DNA of 64,000 nucleotides, taken from positions 1 through 64,000 of the forward strand of contig NZ_JAGGPM010000046.1 in assembly GCF_018613835.1 (NCBI RefSeq), written 5' to 3'. The notes below the pieces were generated by a model. That model was given only the letters and a program-made list of their open reading frames with translations, ran no database searches and was not told where the DNA came from. This DNA comes from Arthrobacter sp. ISL-5. Lineage in GTDB: Bacteria; Actinomycetota; Actinomycetes; Actinomycetales; Micrococcaceae. Numbering within the stretch: the stretch's first letter is position 1; each line of letters starts with the position of its first letter. This document shows, piece by piece, positions 1-8,629 of this stretch. A program made the translations under genes and the position numbers.

Positions 1-92
1 CTCACTACCTGCCGCGCAGGACGGCACGCTCTCTCACCTCCCCCGGCGCCGGCCGGGCACCCCACGCCAACGCGCCGCCGTCGCCACCGGCC

Positions 93-252
93 AAACCGAG
101 AGAGCGACCGCGAAAATCCCGCGGGAAGTGAGAGAGCGTCCGCGATAATCCCGCAGGAAGTGAGAGAGCGTCCGCGCTAATCCCGCGGGAAGTGAGAGAG
201 CGTCCGTGATGAACCGGCAGGAAGTGAGAGAGCGTCGCCGTGGGAAAGTGCG
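93..252. repeat. 32-bp tandem repeat array, about 5 copies
   Basis: Full units start at 125, 157 and 189. A diverged unit precedes them at 93 and a decaying unit follows at 221. Spacing is exactly 32 bp. Each unit carries the core GTGAGAGAGCG followed by a TCCGCG-type stretch and a C/G-rich end. The core also occurs reversed at 27-37 and, degenerate, near 256-266. Adjacent units have no unique spacers, so this is not a CRISPR array. Function unknown. Confidence 0.85.
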
Positions 253-406
253 GAAGGTGAGAGAGGGTTTCGGCCAAGCTCAACCAGCGCCCTCCCGTGC
301 CGCACGCCGAAAACCAGGCCGGCCGCCGTCGTGCCCCCCACAGCCAGGTGCCACCGCAGCGAGGCCTTGGGAGAGTCAGTCACCGCCGGACAACCATTAA
401 ACGGTC

Positions 407-436
407 GAGAGCCCCAACCACACGGTTGGGGCTCTC
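407..436 (-). terminator. Terminator-like hairpin after multicopper oxidase gene
   Basis: A perfect 13-bp inverted repeat (407-419 with 424-436) has a 4-nt loop. It lies 14 bp past the stop codon of the minus-strand oxidase gene. On the minus strand the stem is followed by GACCGTTTAAT, so the T-tract is weak, as is common for actinobacterial terminators. Confidence 0.7.
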
Positions 437-449
437 CCGCATTTAACGC

Positions 450-2450
450 TCAGCTGGTGCGCACCGTGCTCGTTGCTGTGCCGCCGCGGCTTGAGTCGGC
501 CCTCACTGCCGTGATTTGTCGCGAAGGCCCGGGCTTGGTTGCCCAGGACCAGATTCCCAGGGAGTTGATCGTTGCAGCCCCGATGCGGGAGGCCGCCCTG
601 CCCGGAGTGACGTCGTACAGCACCACGCTGGCAGCCGTCGCTGTGCCCGTGTACGTGGACGTTCCCGCGAAGGCGATGTCCTTGTTCAGCCGGTGCCTGG
701 CGGTGGTGATCGTGACAACGTCCTTTTGGGTCGTTGGCTCGGTGGTCACCGGTGCCGGTGTCTGGCTGGGTTGTGTGGTTACGGGTGCAGCCGGCTCCGT
801 TGTCACGGGCGCGGCAGTCTCGGTGGGCTGGGTGGTCCCCCCGCCCGTCGTCGGAACCTGTCCGATGGGGTGCGGCTTCACTGCTTCGATGGGATGGTTG
901 GGATCAGGATCATTGGTGTCATAGCCCACGCTGAACTGGGACATCATGTCATGGTCCTCATGCGGCAGGTTGTGGCAGTGGATCATGTACCGGCCCCGGT
1001 GGGGACCGAACTGCATGAGAAGGCGCACGGTTTCGCCCTCACCGACATACACCACGTCCTTGGGGCCCCGTTCGTGGGGGAAGGGCGGCTGGCCGTTGCG
1101 GCTGAGGATCTGGAAGTCCACCAAATGGATGTGCACGGGGTGGAACCATCCGCCCGAGCTGTTCTCGATTTCCCAGATCTCAATGTCGTTGAGGTCTGGG
1201 TCAGCCAGGACCTTTCTGTACCCGCTCTGGACGACTTCGTCCCAGGTCATGTCGCCAATGGTCCAGATTTCGTTGTCCCTCTTGACGCGCATGCGGCGGG
1301 TCTTGACGGACTGGGACGGGGTCAGGCTCATGGCCGTGCTGCCGGTGAGCAGCGTCGGCATCACCTTCGCGGCGGGACCGGACGTGTCGACCGGATCGCC
1401 GGTGACGTCGAAGGCCATGATCCTGCCGGTGTTGTCGTAATCGACGTTGTTCTTGTTCGACAGGTTCCGAAGCTCGACGCGCTTGCCTGCGGGGTACTTG
1501 GAGAAATCAATGAGGACCTCGTAGCGTTCGGCGCCTGCCTGCCGCCATGACGTGACCTGCTGGGCGGACGGCATCAGGCCACCGTCGGTTGCAACCATGG
1601 TTACCGGGTCCCCGGTGCTCAGCTGGAACCGGTAGGAGCGTGAGATGGACGCATTGAGGATGCGGAAGCGGTAAATGCGGCGCTGGACTTTCATGACTGG
1701 CCACGGCGCACCGTTGACCAGGATAACGTCGCCCCACAGCCCGGAGTGGGTGTTGTCGTTGTAGCCGAGCTCCCCGCTCCGGGCAAACATGGCGTCGGAA
1801 ATGGTCAGCGGCACATCGAACTGGCCCTGTGGCAGCAGGTTTCGCTCGACCTCGTCGTGGAGGTGGTACTGGCCGGCCAGGCCTGAGTACACGCTTTGTG
1901 CGGTGTTGTGAACGGCATGGTCGTGGTACCACAGCGTTCGCGCGGGCTGGAAGTTGGGGTACTCGTAGTCCTTGCACATCCCGCGGCCGATGATGTCGTT
2001 TGCGTACCCGTCGAACTGAGGCAGGGACGCGGAACCGTGAAGGTGGGTCGAGGTATCCAGGCGGTACCCCCACTGCGGATGGAAGAGCGGCAGCACGTTA
2101 TCCATTTCCAGCGTGATCCGTTCTCCCTGGTTCACCTTGATGGTGGGACCGGGGAAAGAACCGTTGTAGCCCAGGATCGGCGTCTTCAGACCCGGAACGA
2201 TGCTGGCCATGCCGGCCGTCTGCTCGATCTGATAGAGGTGCGTCTTCTTGCCGTCGGCACCGGTAACAGTGCTCTTGGGTGCGAGCACCGGCGGAATGGT
2301 GAGCGCCCGCTGGTAGGGCTTGGGCATGTTTCGCGGATCCAGCAGGCTCGCTGACTTGGCGCTGACCGATGTCAGCGGCACAGCGAGTCCCAGGGCCCCG
2401 ATAATTCCGACCCCACCGATCTGGAGCGCTTGACGACGTGAAACTGGCAT
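450..2450 (-). CDS. Secreted multicopper oxidase (Tat-exported)
   Basis: Probable copper-dependent oxidase of 666 aa acting outside the membrane. The N-terminus has a Tat-type motif (SRRQALQIGG) followed by a hydrophobic stretch. All four copper-ligand motifs are present: THLHG, WYHDH, HPVHIHLVDF and HCHNLPHEDHDMM. The cupredoxin part ends near residue 520. After it come a Pro/Thr linker with repeated APVTTEP-like units and an extra C-terminal domain of about 90 residues, rich in Thr, Ala and Ser, which may be a wall-interacting or beta-sandwich module. The next gene upstream is a CopD-CtaG fusion, so a role in copper tolerance or periplasmic Cu(I) oxidation is likely. The substrate cannot be told; bilirubin-oxidase/CotA-like and SufI-like proteins share this layout. 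The start follows a GGAGGAAATC ribosome site. Confidence 0.88.
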   Translation of the reverse strand: MPVSRRQALQIGGVGIIGALGLAVPLTSVSAKSASLLDPRNMPKPYQRALTIPPVLAPKSTVTGADGKKTHLYQIEQTAGMASIVPGLKTPILGYNGSFPGPTIKVNQGERITLEMDNVLPLFHPQWGYRLDTSTHLHGSASLPQFDGYANDIIGRGMCKDYEYPNFQPARTLWYHDHAVHNTAQSVYSGLAGQYHLHDEVERNLLPQGQFDVPLTISDAMFARSGELGYNDNTHSGLWGDVILVNGAPWPVMKVQRRIYRFRILNASISRSYRFQLSTGDPVTMVATDGGLMPSAQQVTSWRQAGAERYEVLIDFSKYPAGKRVELRNLSNKNNVDYDNTGRIMAFDVTGDPVDTSGPAAKVMPTLLTGSTAMSLTPSQSVKTRRMRVKRDNEIWTIGDMTWDEVVQSGYRKVLADPDLNDIEIWEIENSSGGWFHPVHIHLVDFQILSRNGQPPFPHERGPKDVVYVGEGETVRLLMQFGPHRGRYMIHCHNLPHEDHDMMSQFSVGYDTNDPDPNHPIEAVKPHPIGQVPTTGGGTTQPTETAAPVTTEPAAPVTTQPSQTPAPVTTEPTTQKDVVTITTARHRLNKDIAFAGTSTYTGTATAASVVLYDVTPGRAASRIGAATINSLGIWSWATKPGPSRQITAVRADSSRGGTATSTVRTS

Positions 2451-2644
2451 GATTTCCTCCGGCGAACTGATGAAAGTCCAATTGATTTAGTTGAAGACTG
2501 TAGGTCCCACCCTGCGAAAACCTTGCGAAAACATGGGCCCTGAGGAGCCAAGAACGGCTGGTCAGCACCGTCCGGCCGCGGCGTTCTTGGGCGATCCCAT
2601 AACCTGGGAACCCTGCCAAACGCCGGCGACCACCACCGGTCTGA

Positions 2645-4549
2645 TCATCGGACCAGCTCCCGGGAACGATCCATTGCACGGTGCCCCCCGTGCCCCGCCA
2701 TGGCGCGGCTGCGTGCTTGGAGGAGGACCAACAGGGCCGTGACGCCCAGTGTGCCCGCCGCCAGGATCCACATGGCGGCCCCGGCAGGTTCCGGGGCCGC
2801 CATGAGGGAAAGGTCCCATGGCTGCTGGACCGTAATCAGCCACTCCTGCTTCCTGCTGTCCGGCTGTTGGTCGGGCTGCTGTGACAGCGCCCAGCCATGA
2901 ATGGCGTACAGGGCCGCTGCGCCGCCGATACTCATGAGCCCGGGTGCCAGGCCAGCAGCCGGGCTGTCCCCGGAGGAGCCGGCCAGCGAAGCAATGAAGA
3001 GACAACCGGACAGCAGCGCCAGTACGGACATGGCTCCGTAACCGAGCTGGGTGCGTGATGAGTACTCCAGCAGGGGCGTGTAGTACAAGACAGTCAGCAC
3101 CGCAGCTAGCCCGACGGCGGGAACGTAAGGGGTCGCTGTGGCGGCGAGAAACGGCCGCAGTGCGGAGCGGAGCACTTCCGCGCCCCCGACCGTCCCGTCA
3201 GTCCTGCGGGTAATGACCTGGCTGGCCAAGGTGAGTGGCGAAGCCGGAACCAGCAGGAGGGGAATGACCGTCATTAAGGCCATCTGAGTCAAGACGTGTG
3301 CGCTGATGAGGTATTCCTGTTGGACGCGGAGTCCTCCGCTTGTAACGGTGAAGAGGAGGGCGATGCCTAGAACCCACAGGATTGAGCGGTACGGAGGCCA
3401 GGTTCGTCCCTGCTGACGCAGCCGCCGTGTTCCGGCCATATAAAGGAAGACCGCCGAACCGCAGGCCAGCGTCCACAACGGGTCGGGTTTCCAGCTGATG
3501 ACTGGATCAACAAGCGAAGGAATCGTCAGTGTCTCTTCCGGGAAGCCGGTACGCGTGACCGCGGGCGGCGGCGTACGGGCCACGGCGGTCGCCATTCCTG
3601 ACGCAGCACCCATGACCGCCAGCTCGGCGACGGCCAGGACAGTGAACGTCACCGCGCCCCCGGCAGGATTTCTGTCCAGCCTGTTGATGACCCACCGTCG
3701 GTGCAGCGCCCCCATTACCCCCAGAACGACGAAGGCAACGCACTTGGCCGCGATGATGGTTCCGTAGGGCGACGCCAGGCCTTCCAACGAACCAACACCC
3801 GCCCACGCGGCCAGGACCCCTGTAATAGCCAGTGCCACGAAGGCACTCAGGGCCAGGGTTGAGTACCGCCGGACCACCGTGGAGACCCTGTCCGGGCTTA
3901 GCGACCGACGCAGTATGACGAGGGCGGTGAGTCCGCCGAGCCAGACGGCCGCGGCTCCCATGTGCATCACCACGGTGACTGTGCTGTCCGGGTGGGTCCC
4001 GCTTCCCGCCGCATGGGAGTTCAAAGCGAGGGGAAAGAACGCGGCGAGGGCAAGCGCCGCGGCGAGTGCCACGTACCGCTGCCCCTGTACCGCGAAACAC
4101 AGACACGTCACCGCCGCGGCCATCAGAATGGTCAGGGCTCCCCGCCTCCCGGCGTCGACGTCGGCCAGGAAACTGACGAACGCGCCGCCTGAGCCGTCCG
4201 AGAACAGCTCGAGATTGGCCAGGGAGTGGAATGTCAGGAAGCTCATCACCGAGGCAGCGGCCGTCCAGACCGCGGCGGAGATGCCGGCCAGGTCCAGCGC
4301 CATCCGGAACGCATTTTCCTTGGGCCGCAGCGCAAAGAGCGCCAGTACAAGCGCCCCAACGGTGCAGGCTGCCGAGGCGTTGAAGACCAGTTTGGTAATG
4401 GGCAGCCCCCATGCCACCGCCGGTCCTGTCCGGTCCAGGGAGCCCGCCCCGGCGCCGGCTTCGGCAAAATACGAAATGACCAGGGCAAGGAGCCCGCTTC
4501 CCAAGACCACCGCCGCGACGGCCACTGCCATTGTGCGTGACTTATTCAT
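2645..4549 (-). CDS. CopD-CtaG fusion, copper import / oxidase assembly membrane protein
   Basis: A polytopic membrane protein of 634 aa. The N-terminal half (about residues 1-330) looks like CopD. It includes a GSGTHPDSTVTVVMHMG segment, which in this family precedes the His/Met-rich membrane helix. The C-terminal half (about 350-600) matches the CtaG/caa3-assembly type, with SAHVLTQMALMTVIPLLL as the landmark helix. Such fusions are common in actinobacteria (M. tuberculosis Rv0102 type) and are linked to copper delivery to cytochrome c oxidase or copper tolerance. It is transcribed with the multicopper oxidase 194 bp downstream, which supports a copper role. The exact direction of copper movement is not shown by the sequence. 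Confidence 0.85.
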   Translation of the reverse strand: MNKSRTMAVAVAAVVLGSGLLALVISYFAEAGAGAGSLDRTGPAVAWGLPITKLVFNASAACTVGALVLALFALRPKENAFRMALDLAGISAAVWTAAASVMSFLTFHSLANLELFSDGSGGAFVSFLADVDAGRRGALTILMAAAVTCLCFAVQGQRYVALAAALALAAFFPLALNSHAAGSGTHPDSTVTVVMHMGAAAVWLGGLTALVILRRSLSPDRVSTVVRRYSTLALSAFVALAITGVLAAWAGVGSLEGLASPYGTIIAAKCVAFVVLGVMGALHRRWVINRLDRNPAGGAVTFTVLAVAELAVMGAASGMATAVARTPPPAVTRTGFPEETLTIPSLVDPVISWKPDPLWTLACGSAVFLYMAGTRRLRQQGRTWPPYRSILWVLGIALLFTVTSGGLRVQQEYLISAHVLTQMALMTVIPLLLVPASPLTLASQVITRRTDGTVGGAEVLRSALRPFLAATATPYVPAVGLAAVLTVLYYTPLLEYSSRTQLGYGAMSVLALLSGCLFIASLAGSSGDSPAAGLAPGLMSIGGAAALYAIHGWALSQQPDQQPDSRKQEWLITVQQPWDLSLMAAPEPAGAAMWILAAGTLGVTALLVLLQARSRAMAGHGGHRAMDRSRELVR

Positions 4550-4880
4550 GGTTCTCCCTCAGCCGCTACCGTCGGGGGAAAGTCTCGCCACGACTCCTTG
4601 GAATTTCCCTATGGACACCGGGGCCGGCAGTTGGCTCCCAGGAGGCCGTCGGCAGGACATCGCATGCAGGAGCCGATTGCACATGCAACCGTTGTGAGGA
4701 TTCACACGCCGGCCCCGCAAACGGCCTCGCCGTTAGTGGCTGGGACTTGCTCTCGCCTAGAATTGCAGAAGATACGCGGACGACGGGTGGTTTACCCCGG
4801 GGTCGCGCAGGACAACAAAACACGGACAAGAGCGGCTGCAAATTGCGCCAGTGGTCGGCTCACTACAGGAGGAATCCACA
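4550..4880. other. Intergenic region between divergent copD-ctaG and TPR genes
   Basis: 331 bp without a gene. It holds a TAGAAT -10 candidate at 4758-4763 for the plus-strand TPR gene, implying an mRNA leader of about 110 nt. A TTGCA-CA-TGCAA inverted repeat lies at 4677-4688 and a 10-bp perfect palindrome ACCCCGGGGT at 4795-4804. The last resembles the GC-rich palindromes bound by copper sensors of the CsoR type, but it sits downstream of the TPR-gene promoter, so that link is weak. Confidence 0.5.
4758..4763 (+). promoter_or_regulatory. -10 box of TPR-tlyA-nadK-recN gene cluster
   Basis: TAGAAT matches the actinobacterial -10 consensus TANNNT. No good -35 element is visible at the usual 17-bp spacing. 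It is the only strong -10 in the gap ahead of the cluster that begins at 4881. Confidence 0.45.
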
Positions 4881-6524
4881 ATGGCTGAGCACAACGGCGG
4901 CAACCGCGGAGGAAATGACCGGGGATACTCGGGCAGTAACCGCGGATCGCAGGGCGGCCCATTCAGGGGGACCAACAACTCCGGCGGGGATCCCCGCGGA
5001 TTCCGGGCCAAGGACGGCCGCGGGTCAGACGGTCCCCGCCGCGCTCCGGGCGGCGACGACCGTATGCCGTTTGGTGACCGTCCGCGCCGTGATGGCGAGG
5101 GTGAGCGCCGCAGCTTTGACAGCGGCGAGAAGAAGCCGTTTGGCGATCGTGACCGTAAGCCGTTTGGTGATCGTCCGCGTCGTGATGGCGAGGGTGAGCG
5201 CCGCAGCTTTGGTGCGGGTGAGCGTAAGCCGTTTGGTGACAGGCCGCGCGGCGAGCGTGACGGCGAGCGTAAGCCATTCGGTGACCGTGACCGCAAGCCC
5301 TTTGGCGACCGTCCGCGCCGTGAAGGCGAAGGGGAGCGCCGCAGCTTCGGCGGCGGCGAGAACCGCAAGCCGTTCGGCGACCGGCAGGACCGGGCCCCGC
5401 GCAGTTTTGACCGCAGTGACCGCAGCGAGCGCAGTTTTGACCGCAGTGATTCAGGGCCGCGGCAGTTCGGCCGCGACAGGGCCGAAGACCGCCCGGTCCG
5501 GGTGCCCAACGCCCGCGACCTCCGCAGCGCGAACCGCCCGGACCGTGAACGCTCTCCCGAAATTGACGAGGACGTCACAGGCAAGGAGCTGGACCGGGCG
5601 ACGCAGCACCAGATCAAGACCCTCGAAGCCAAGAGCGCTGAATGGGTGGCACGCCACCTGGTCATGGCCGGCCGCCTCATCGATGACGAGCCCGAGCTGG
5701 CCTTCCAGCACGCACTGGCCGCCAGCCGTCGCGGCGGACGCCTTTCCGCCGTCCGCGAAGCCGTGGGCCTGACAGCCTACGCCGCCGGACACTACGGCGA
5801 GGCGCTGCGCGAGTTCCGCACGTACCGGAGGATCAGCGGCTCCAACGTCCACCTGCCCGTCATGGCGGACTGCGAACGCGGACTGGGACGCCCGGACCGG
5901 GCCCTGGACGTCGTCCGCTCGGAAGAAGCCCAGGACCTGGACGCTCCCGGCAAGGTGGAGCTGGCAATCGTCGCATCCGGCGCCCGGTCCGACCTTGGCC
6001 AGCTGGATGCCGCGGTGGCCGAACTTGAGATCCCGCAGCTGGACATGAACCGGGCCTTCTCCTACAGCCCCCGCCTGTTCCGTGCCTACGCGGACGCCCT
6101 CGCGGCAGTGGGCCGCGGAGCTGAATCCGAGAAGTGGCAGCGGCAGGCTGCCGTCGCCGAAGAGGCCCTCGGAATGGGCCTCTCCGGGGAGCCGGACATC
6201 ATCGACCTCGGCTGGGACGAGGAAGAGGAAGCCCGGGAGGAAGCCGAACGCAAGCGGCTGATCGCCCACGCCGCCGCAGATGCGGCTCCCCAGGAGGCCC
6301 GGAGCACGTCCGAACAGGCCGCCGGCATCACGCCGGCCGCGGAAACGGCACCCGACCGGCCTGCCGGGACGCCCACCGATGACAATCTCGACGACGTCGA
6401 ATCGGACTACTTTGAGTCCGACGACGCCGAGTCCGACGCCGACTCCGCGGAACCGGATGAGGACGAAGACACCGACGGCGAGGCATCCGCCAAGGATCCC
6501 CGGCACGAGGGTTCGGAGGACTAG
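4881..6524 (+). CDS. TPR-type protein with Arg/Gly/Asp-rich repetitive N-terminus
   Basis: 547 aa counted from the ATG at 4881, which has an AGGAGGA ribosome site 7 nt upstream. Residues 1-220 are low-complexity and rich in Gly, Arg and Asp. They contain many near-copies of KPFGDRPRRDGEGERRSFG separated by short variants. Residues about 230-420 form alpha-helical repeats resembling tetratricopeptide repeats. The last 110 residues are very acidic. Position ahead of a HAD phosphatase, small protein, tlyA, nadK and recN matches M. tuberculosis Rv1691-Rv1696, where Rv1691 is also a TPR protein of unknown role. The basic repeat tail suggests RNA or ribosome contact, possibly with TlyA, but that is inference. 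Confidence 0.75.
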   Translation: MAEHNGGNRGGNDRGYSGSNRGSQGGPFRGTNNSGGDPRGFRAKDGRGSDGPRRAPGGDDRMPFGDRPRRDGEGERRSFDSGEKKPFGDRDRKPFGDRPRRDGEGERRSFGAGERKPFGDRPRGERDGERKPFGDRDRKPFGDRPRREGEGERRSFGGGENRKPFGDRQDRAPRSFDRSDRSERSFDRSDSGPRQFGRDRAEDRPVRVPNARDLRSANRPDRERSPEIDEDVTGKELDRATQHQIKTLEAKSAEWVARHLVMAGRLIDDEPELAFQHALAASRRGGRLSAVREAVGLTAYAAGHYGEALREFRTYRRISGSNVHLPVMADCERGLGRPDRALDVVRSEEAQDLDAPGKVELAIVASGARSDLGQLDAAVAELEIPQLDMNRAFSYSPRLFRAYADALAAVGRGAESEKWQRQAAVAEEALGMGLSGEPDIIDLGWDEEEEAREEAERKRLIAHAAADAAPQEARSTSEQAAGITPAAETAPDRPAGTPTDDNLDDVESDYFESDDAESDADSAEPDEDEDTDGEASAKDPRHEGSED

Positions 6525-6530
6525 GCGCCC

Positions 6531-7520
6531 ATGACTGACGCTCAACTGATTTCGCGGTTCGACGCACTGCTCTCGGACCTGGACGGCGTGGTTTACGCTG
6601 GCCCGCATGCCATCCCCGGTGCAGTCGAGTCGCTGCAGCGGCTGGCCGGCATCGGCGTGGGCCTCGGCTACGTGACCAACAACGCCTCGCGCACCCCGGC
6701 CCAGGTGGCCGCGCACCTGCGCGAGCTCGGCGCTCCCGCCGAAGACCACCAGGTGGTGAGCTCCTCGCAGGCCGCGGCGGAGCTGCTGGCATCGCTGCTC
6801 CCCGCGGGCGCCGCAGTCCTGATCACCGGCAGCCCGGCGCTGGCGCACGAAATAGAGCTCGTGGGGCTCAAGCCTGTGCACGGCGCCGAGGACGAGCCGG
6901 TGGCCGTGGTCCAAGGCTTCAACCCGGGAATCGGCTGGAAGGACCTGGCCGAAGCGTCGTATGTTGTGGCTGGCGGCGCTCTGTGGGTCGCCACGAACAC
7001 CGACATGTCCATTCCGCAGGCCCGCGGAATGGCGCCCGGCAACGGCACCCTCGTGGCGGCCGTCGCGGCGGCAACACGCCAGAGGCCCCTTGTCGCAGGC
7101 AAACCCGAGGCGCCGCTCTTCCATGCCGCTGCGAAGCGGCTTTCCGCGGAGCGGCCGCTCGTGGTGGGCGACAGGCTGGACACGGACATCCTGGGCGGCA
7201 ACAAGGCCGGCTTTGCCACGGTCGCGGTCCTGACCGGCGTCGACACCTTGGAGACCATCCTGGCCGCCAAGACAGACGAACGGCCCGGGTACATCATTCA
7301 CGACCTGACTGGGCTGTATGAGCCCTATCCGGATGTGGAGGGCGACGACGGAACGTACCGTTGCGGCGACGCGACAGCGTCCGTGGACGGCAACGGCGTC
7401 CGGGTCAGGGGTGACAAGGCGAGCCTCGATTCGTGGCGTGCGGCGTGCGCCGCGTGGTGGGCGGCCCACCCGCATGCGGCGGAGCCGACGGCTCCCGGGC
7501 TTGAGTGGCTGGATCAATAG
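6531..7520 (+). CDS. HAD-superfamily phosphatase, NagD-like (probable glycerol-3-phosphate phosphatase)
   Basis: 329 aa. The N-terminal motif SDLDGVVY is the HAD nucleophile motif (DxD). GYVTNNASRTPAQ is motif II and VVGDRLDTDILGGN supplies the acidic motif IV, all typical of the NagD/PGP subfamily with a C2 cap. It starts 6 bp after the TPR gene, so the two are probably cotranscribed. The syntenic M. tuberculosis protein Rv1692 is a glycerol-3-phosphate phosphatase; transfer of that activity rests on gene order and family. About 75 residues follow the HAD core, longer than in the simplest NagD proteins. Confidence 0.85.
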   Translation: MTDAQLISRFDALLSDLDGVVYAGPHAIPGAVESLQRLAGIGVGLGYVTNNASRTPAQVAAHLRELGAPAEDHQVVSSSQAAAELLASLLPAGAAVLITGSPALAHEIELVGLKPVHGAEDEPVAVVQGFNPGIGWKDLAEASYVVAGGALWVATNTDMSIPQARGMAPGNGTLVAAVAAATRQRPLVAGKPEAPLFHAAAKRLSAERPLVVGDRLDTDILGGNKAGFATVAVLTGVDTLETILAAKTDERPGYIIHDLTGLYEPYPDVEGDDGTYRCGDATASVDGNGVRVRGDKASLDSWRAACAAWWAAHPHAAEPTAPGLEWLDQ

Positions 7521-7523
7521 ACT
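7518..7523 (+). promoter_or_regulatory. -10-like box for leaderless small gene
   Basis: TAGACT overlaps the TAG stop codon of the HAD gene and ends 6 nt before the ATG of the next gene. That spacing would put the transcription start at or next to the ATG. Confidence 0.35.
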
Positions 7524-7529
7524 GGTGCC

Positions 7530-7802
7530 ATGACCGAGCTGAATCAGAACGCCCTCCCAGAGGCCGCTCCGGACGTTGCCTGGCCCGAACTGCTCCTCTC
7601 CGAAGCGGAAGAAGCCGCGGTCCCGGACTCCGACCCGTCCGGCAGCGCAGCATCGGACAGTGCAGTCCAGGCAGTCCTCCGGCGGGTCAGGGACGTTCCG
7701 GGGCTCCCGGTCTCCGAGCACCCTGCCGCCTACACGGACATGCATGACGCCGTGCTCGAATTGCTGAACGAGGACACGTCGTCCGGGTCCGGTGCCGCCT
7801 GA
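7530..7802 (+). CDS. Small acidic conserved hypothetical protein
   Basis: 90 aa, acidic, no membrane segment or cysteine. The central part VQAVLRRVRDVPGLPVSEH and the end HDAVLELLNED look like two short helices. It sits between the HAD phosphatase and tlyA, spaced 9 and 2 bp, where M. tuberculosis also has a small gene (Rv1693). No Shine-Dalgarno is evident; a TAGACT -10 box 6 nt before the ATG suggests a leaderless start. Function unknown. Confidence 0.7.
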   Translation: MTELNQNALPEAAPDVAWPELLLSEAEEAAVPDSDPSGSAASDSAVQAVLRRVRDVPGLPVSEHPAAYTDMHDAVLELLNEDTSSGSGAA

Positions 7803-7804
7803 CC

Positions 7805-8617
7805 ATGGCCAGACTTGACCAGATGCTCGTCAGCAGGGGACTGGCGCGTTCCCGGACGCATGCCGCACGGCTGATCGCCGAGGGCAAAGTCTTGTCGGCA
7901 GGCGACGTGCTCGCCAAGGCGTCCCTGCAGGTCGCCGATGACCGTGAGCTGTCCGTGGCGGAAGACGCCACGGACGTGTACGTCAGCCGGGCCGGCCACA
8001 AGCTTGCCGGGGCGCTTGACGCGTTCCCCGCCGTCGCCGTCGGCGGCAAAAGGTGCCTGGACGCGGGTGCGTCCACCGGAGGTTTCACTGATGTCCTGCT
8101 GCGGCGGGGCGCCGCGCACGTGGTGGCGGTCGACGTCGGGCACGGCCAGCTGGTGCCGCAGCTCCGAAGCGACCCGCGCGTGACCGTCCACGAAGGGCTG
8201 AACGTCCGCTACATGGACCCGGACCAGATCGGCGGCACGGCGGAGCTGACCGTGGCGGACCTGTCCTTCATTTCCCTGACGCTGGTGCTGGCGCCCCTGG
8301 CAGCGTGCACCAGCCGCGGCGGCGACCTCGTGCTCATGGTCAAGCCGCAGTTCGAGATCGGCAAGGACCGGCTGGGACGCACCGGCGTAGTCACGTCGGA
8401 GCGCGAACGGCGGATGGCAGTCGGTAAAGTGGCGGGAGCCGCCATCGACGCAGGCCTTGAACTGCGCGGACTGGCCACCAGCCCCTTGCCCGGGCAGGAC
8501 GGAAATGTCGAATACTTCCTGTGGATAAAACGAAGAATTGCCCAAGACTTGCCTAAGATCGAAGAGCGGGATGCAGCCGTGGCTGCGTTGCTGGGAAATA
8601 TCTGGCCGAACCATTAG
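7805..8617 (+). CDS. tlyA: TlyA-type rRNA 2'-O-methyltransferase
   Basis: 270 aa, the usual length. An S4 RNA-binding domain covers about residues 2-62, then an FtsJ/RrmJ-type methyltransferase follows. The SAM-binding motif DAGASTGGFTD is at 86-96. Lys66 in SRAGHKLAGAL, the Asp in TVADLSF, and MVKPQFEIGK match the K-D-K-E catalytic set. In mycobacteria TlyA methylates C1409 of 16S and C1920 of 23S rRNA and its loss gives capreomycin resistance. It starts 2 bp after the small gene and precedes nadK and recN, the conserved actinobacterial order. Confidence 0.92.
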   Translation: MARLDQMLVSRGLARSRTHAARLIAEGKVLSAGDVLAKASLQVADDRELSVAEDATDVYVSRAGHKLAGALDAFPAVAVGGKRCLDAGASTGGFTDVLLRRGAAHVVAVDVGHGQLVPQLRSDPRVTVHEGLNVRYMDPDQIGGTAELTVADLSFISLTLVLAPLAACTSRGGDLVLMVKPQFEIGKDRLGRTGVVTSERERRMAVGKVAGAAIDAGLELRGLATSPLPGQDGNVEYFLWIKRRIAQDLPKIEERDAAVAALLGNIWPNH

Positions 8618-8629
8618 AGAGCGGAACCG

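Larger units (their letters stand above)
1..449. other. Non-coding left end with repeats and terminator
   Basis: No convincing gene is visible here. Short reading frames on both strands are low-complexity by-products of the repeats. The stretch holds 32-bp tandem repeats (93-252), an inverted copy of their core near 27-37, and a perfect hairpin at 407-436 just beyond the end of the multicopper oxidase gene. Confidence 0.7.

Noticed and set aside
93..252. CRISPR-like array from regular 32-bp repeats
   Set aside because: Units abut one another with no unique spacers and there are no cas genes in the window.
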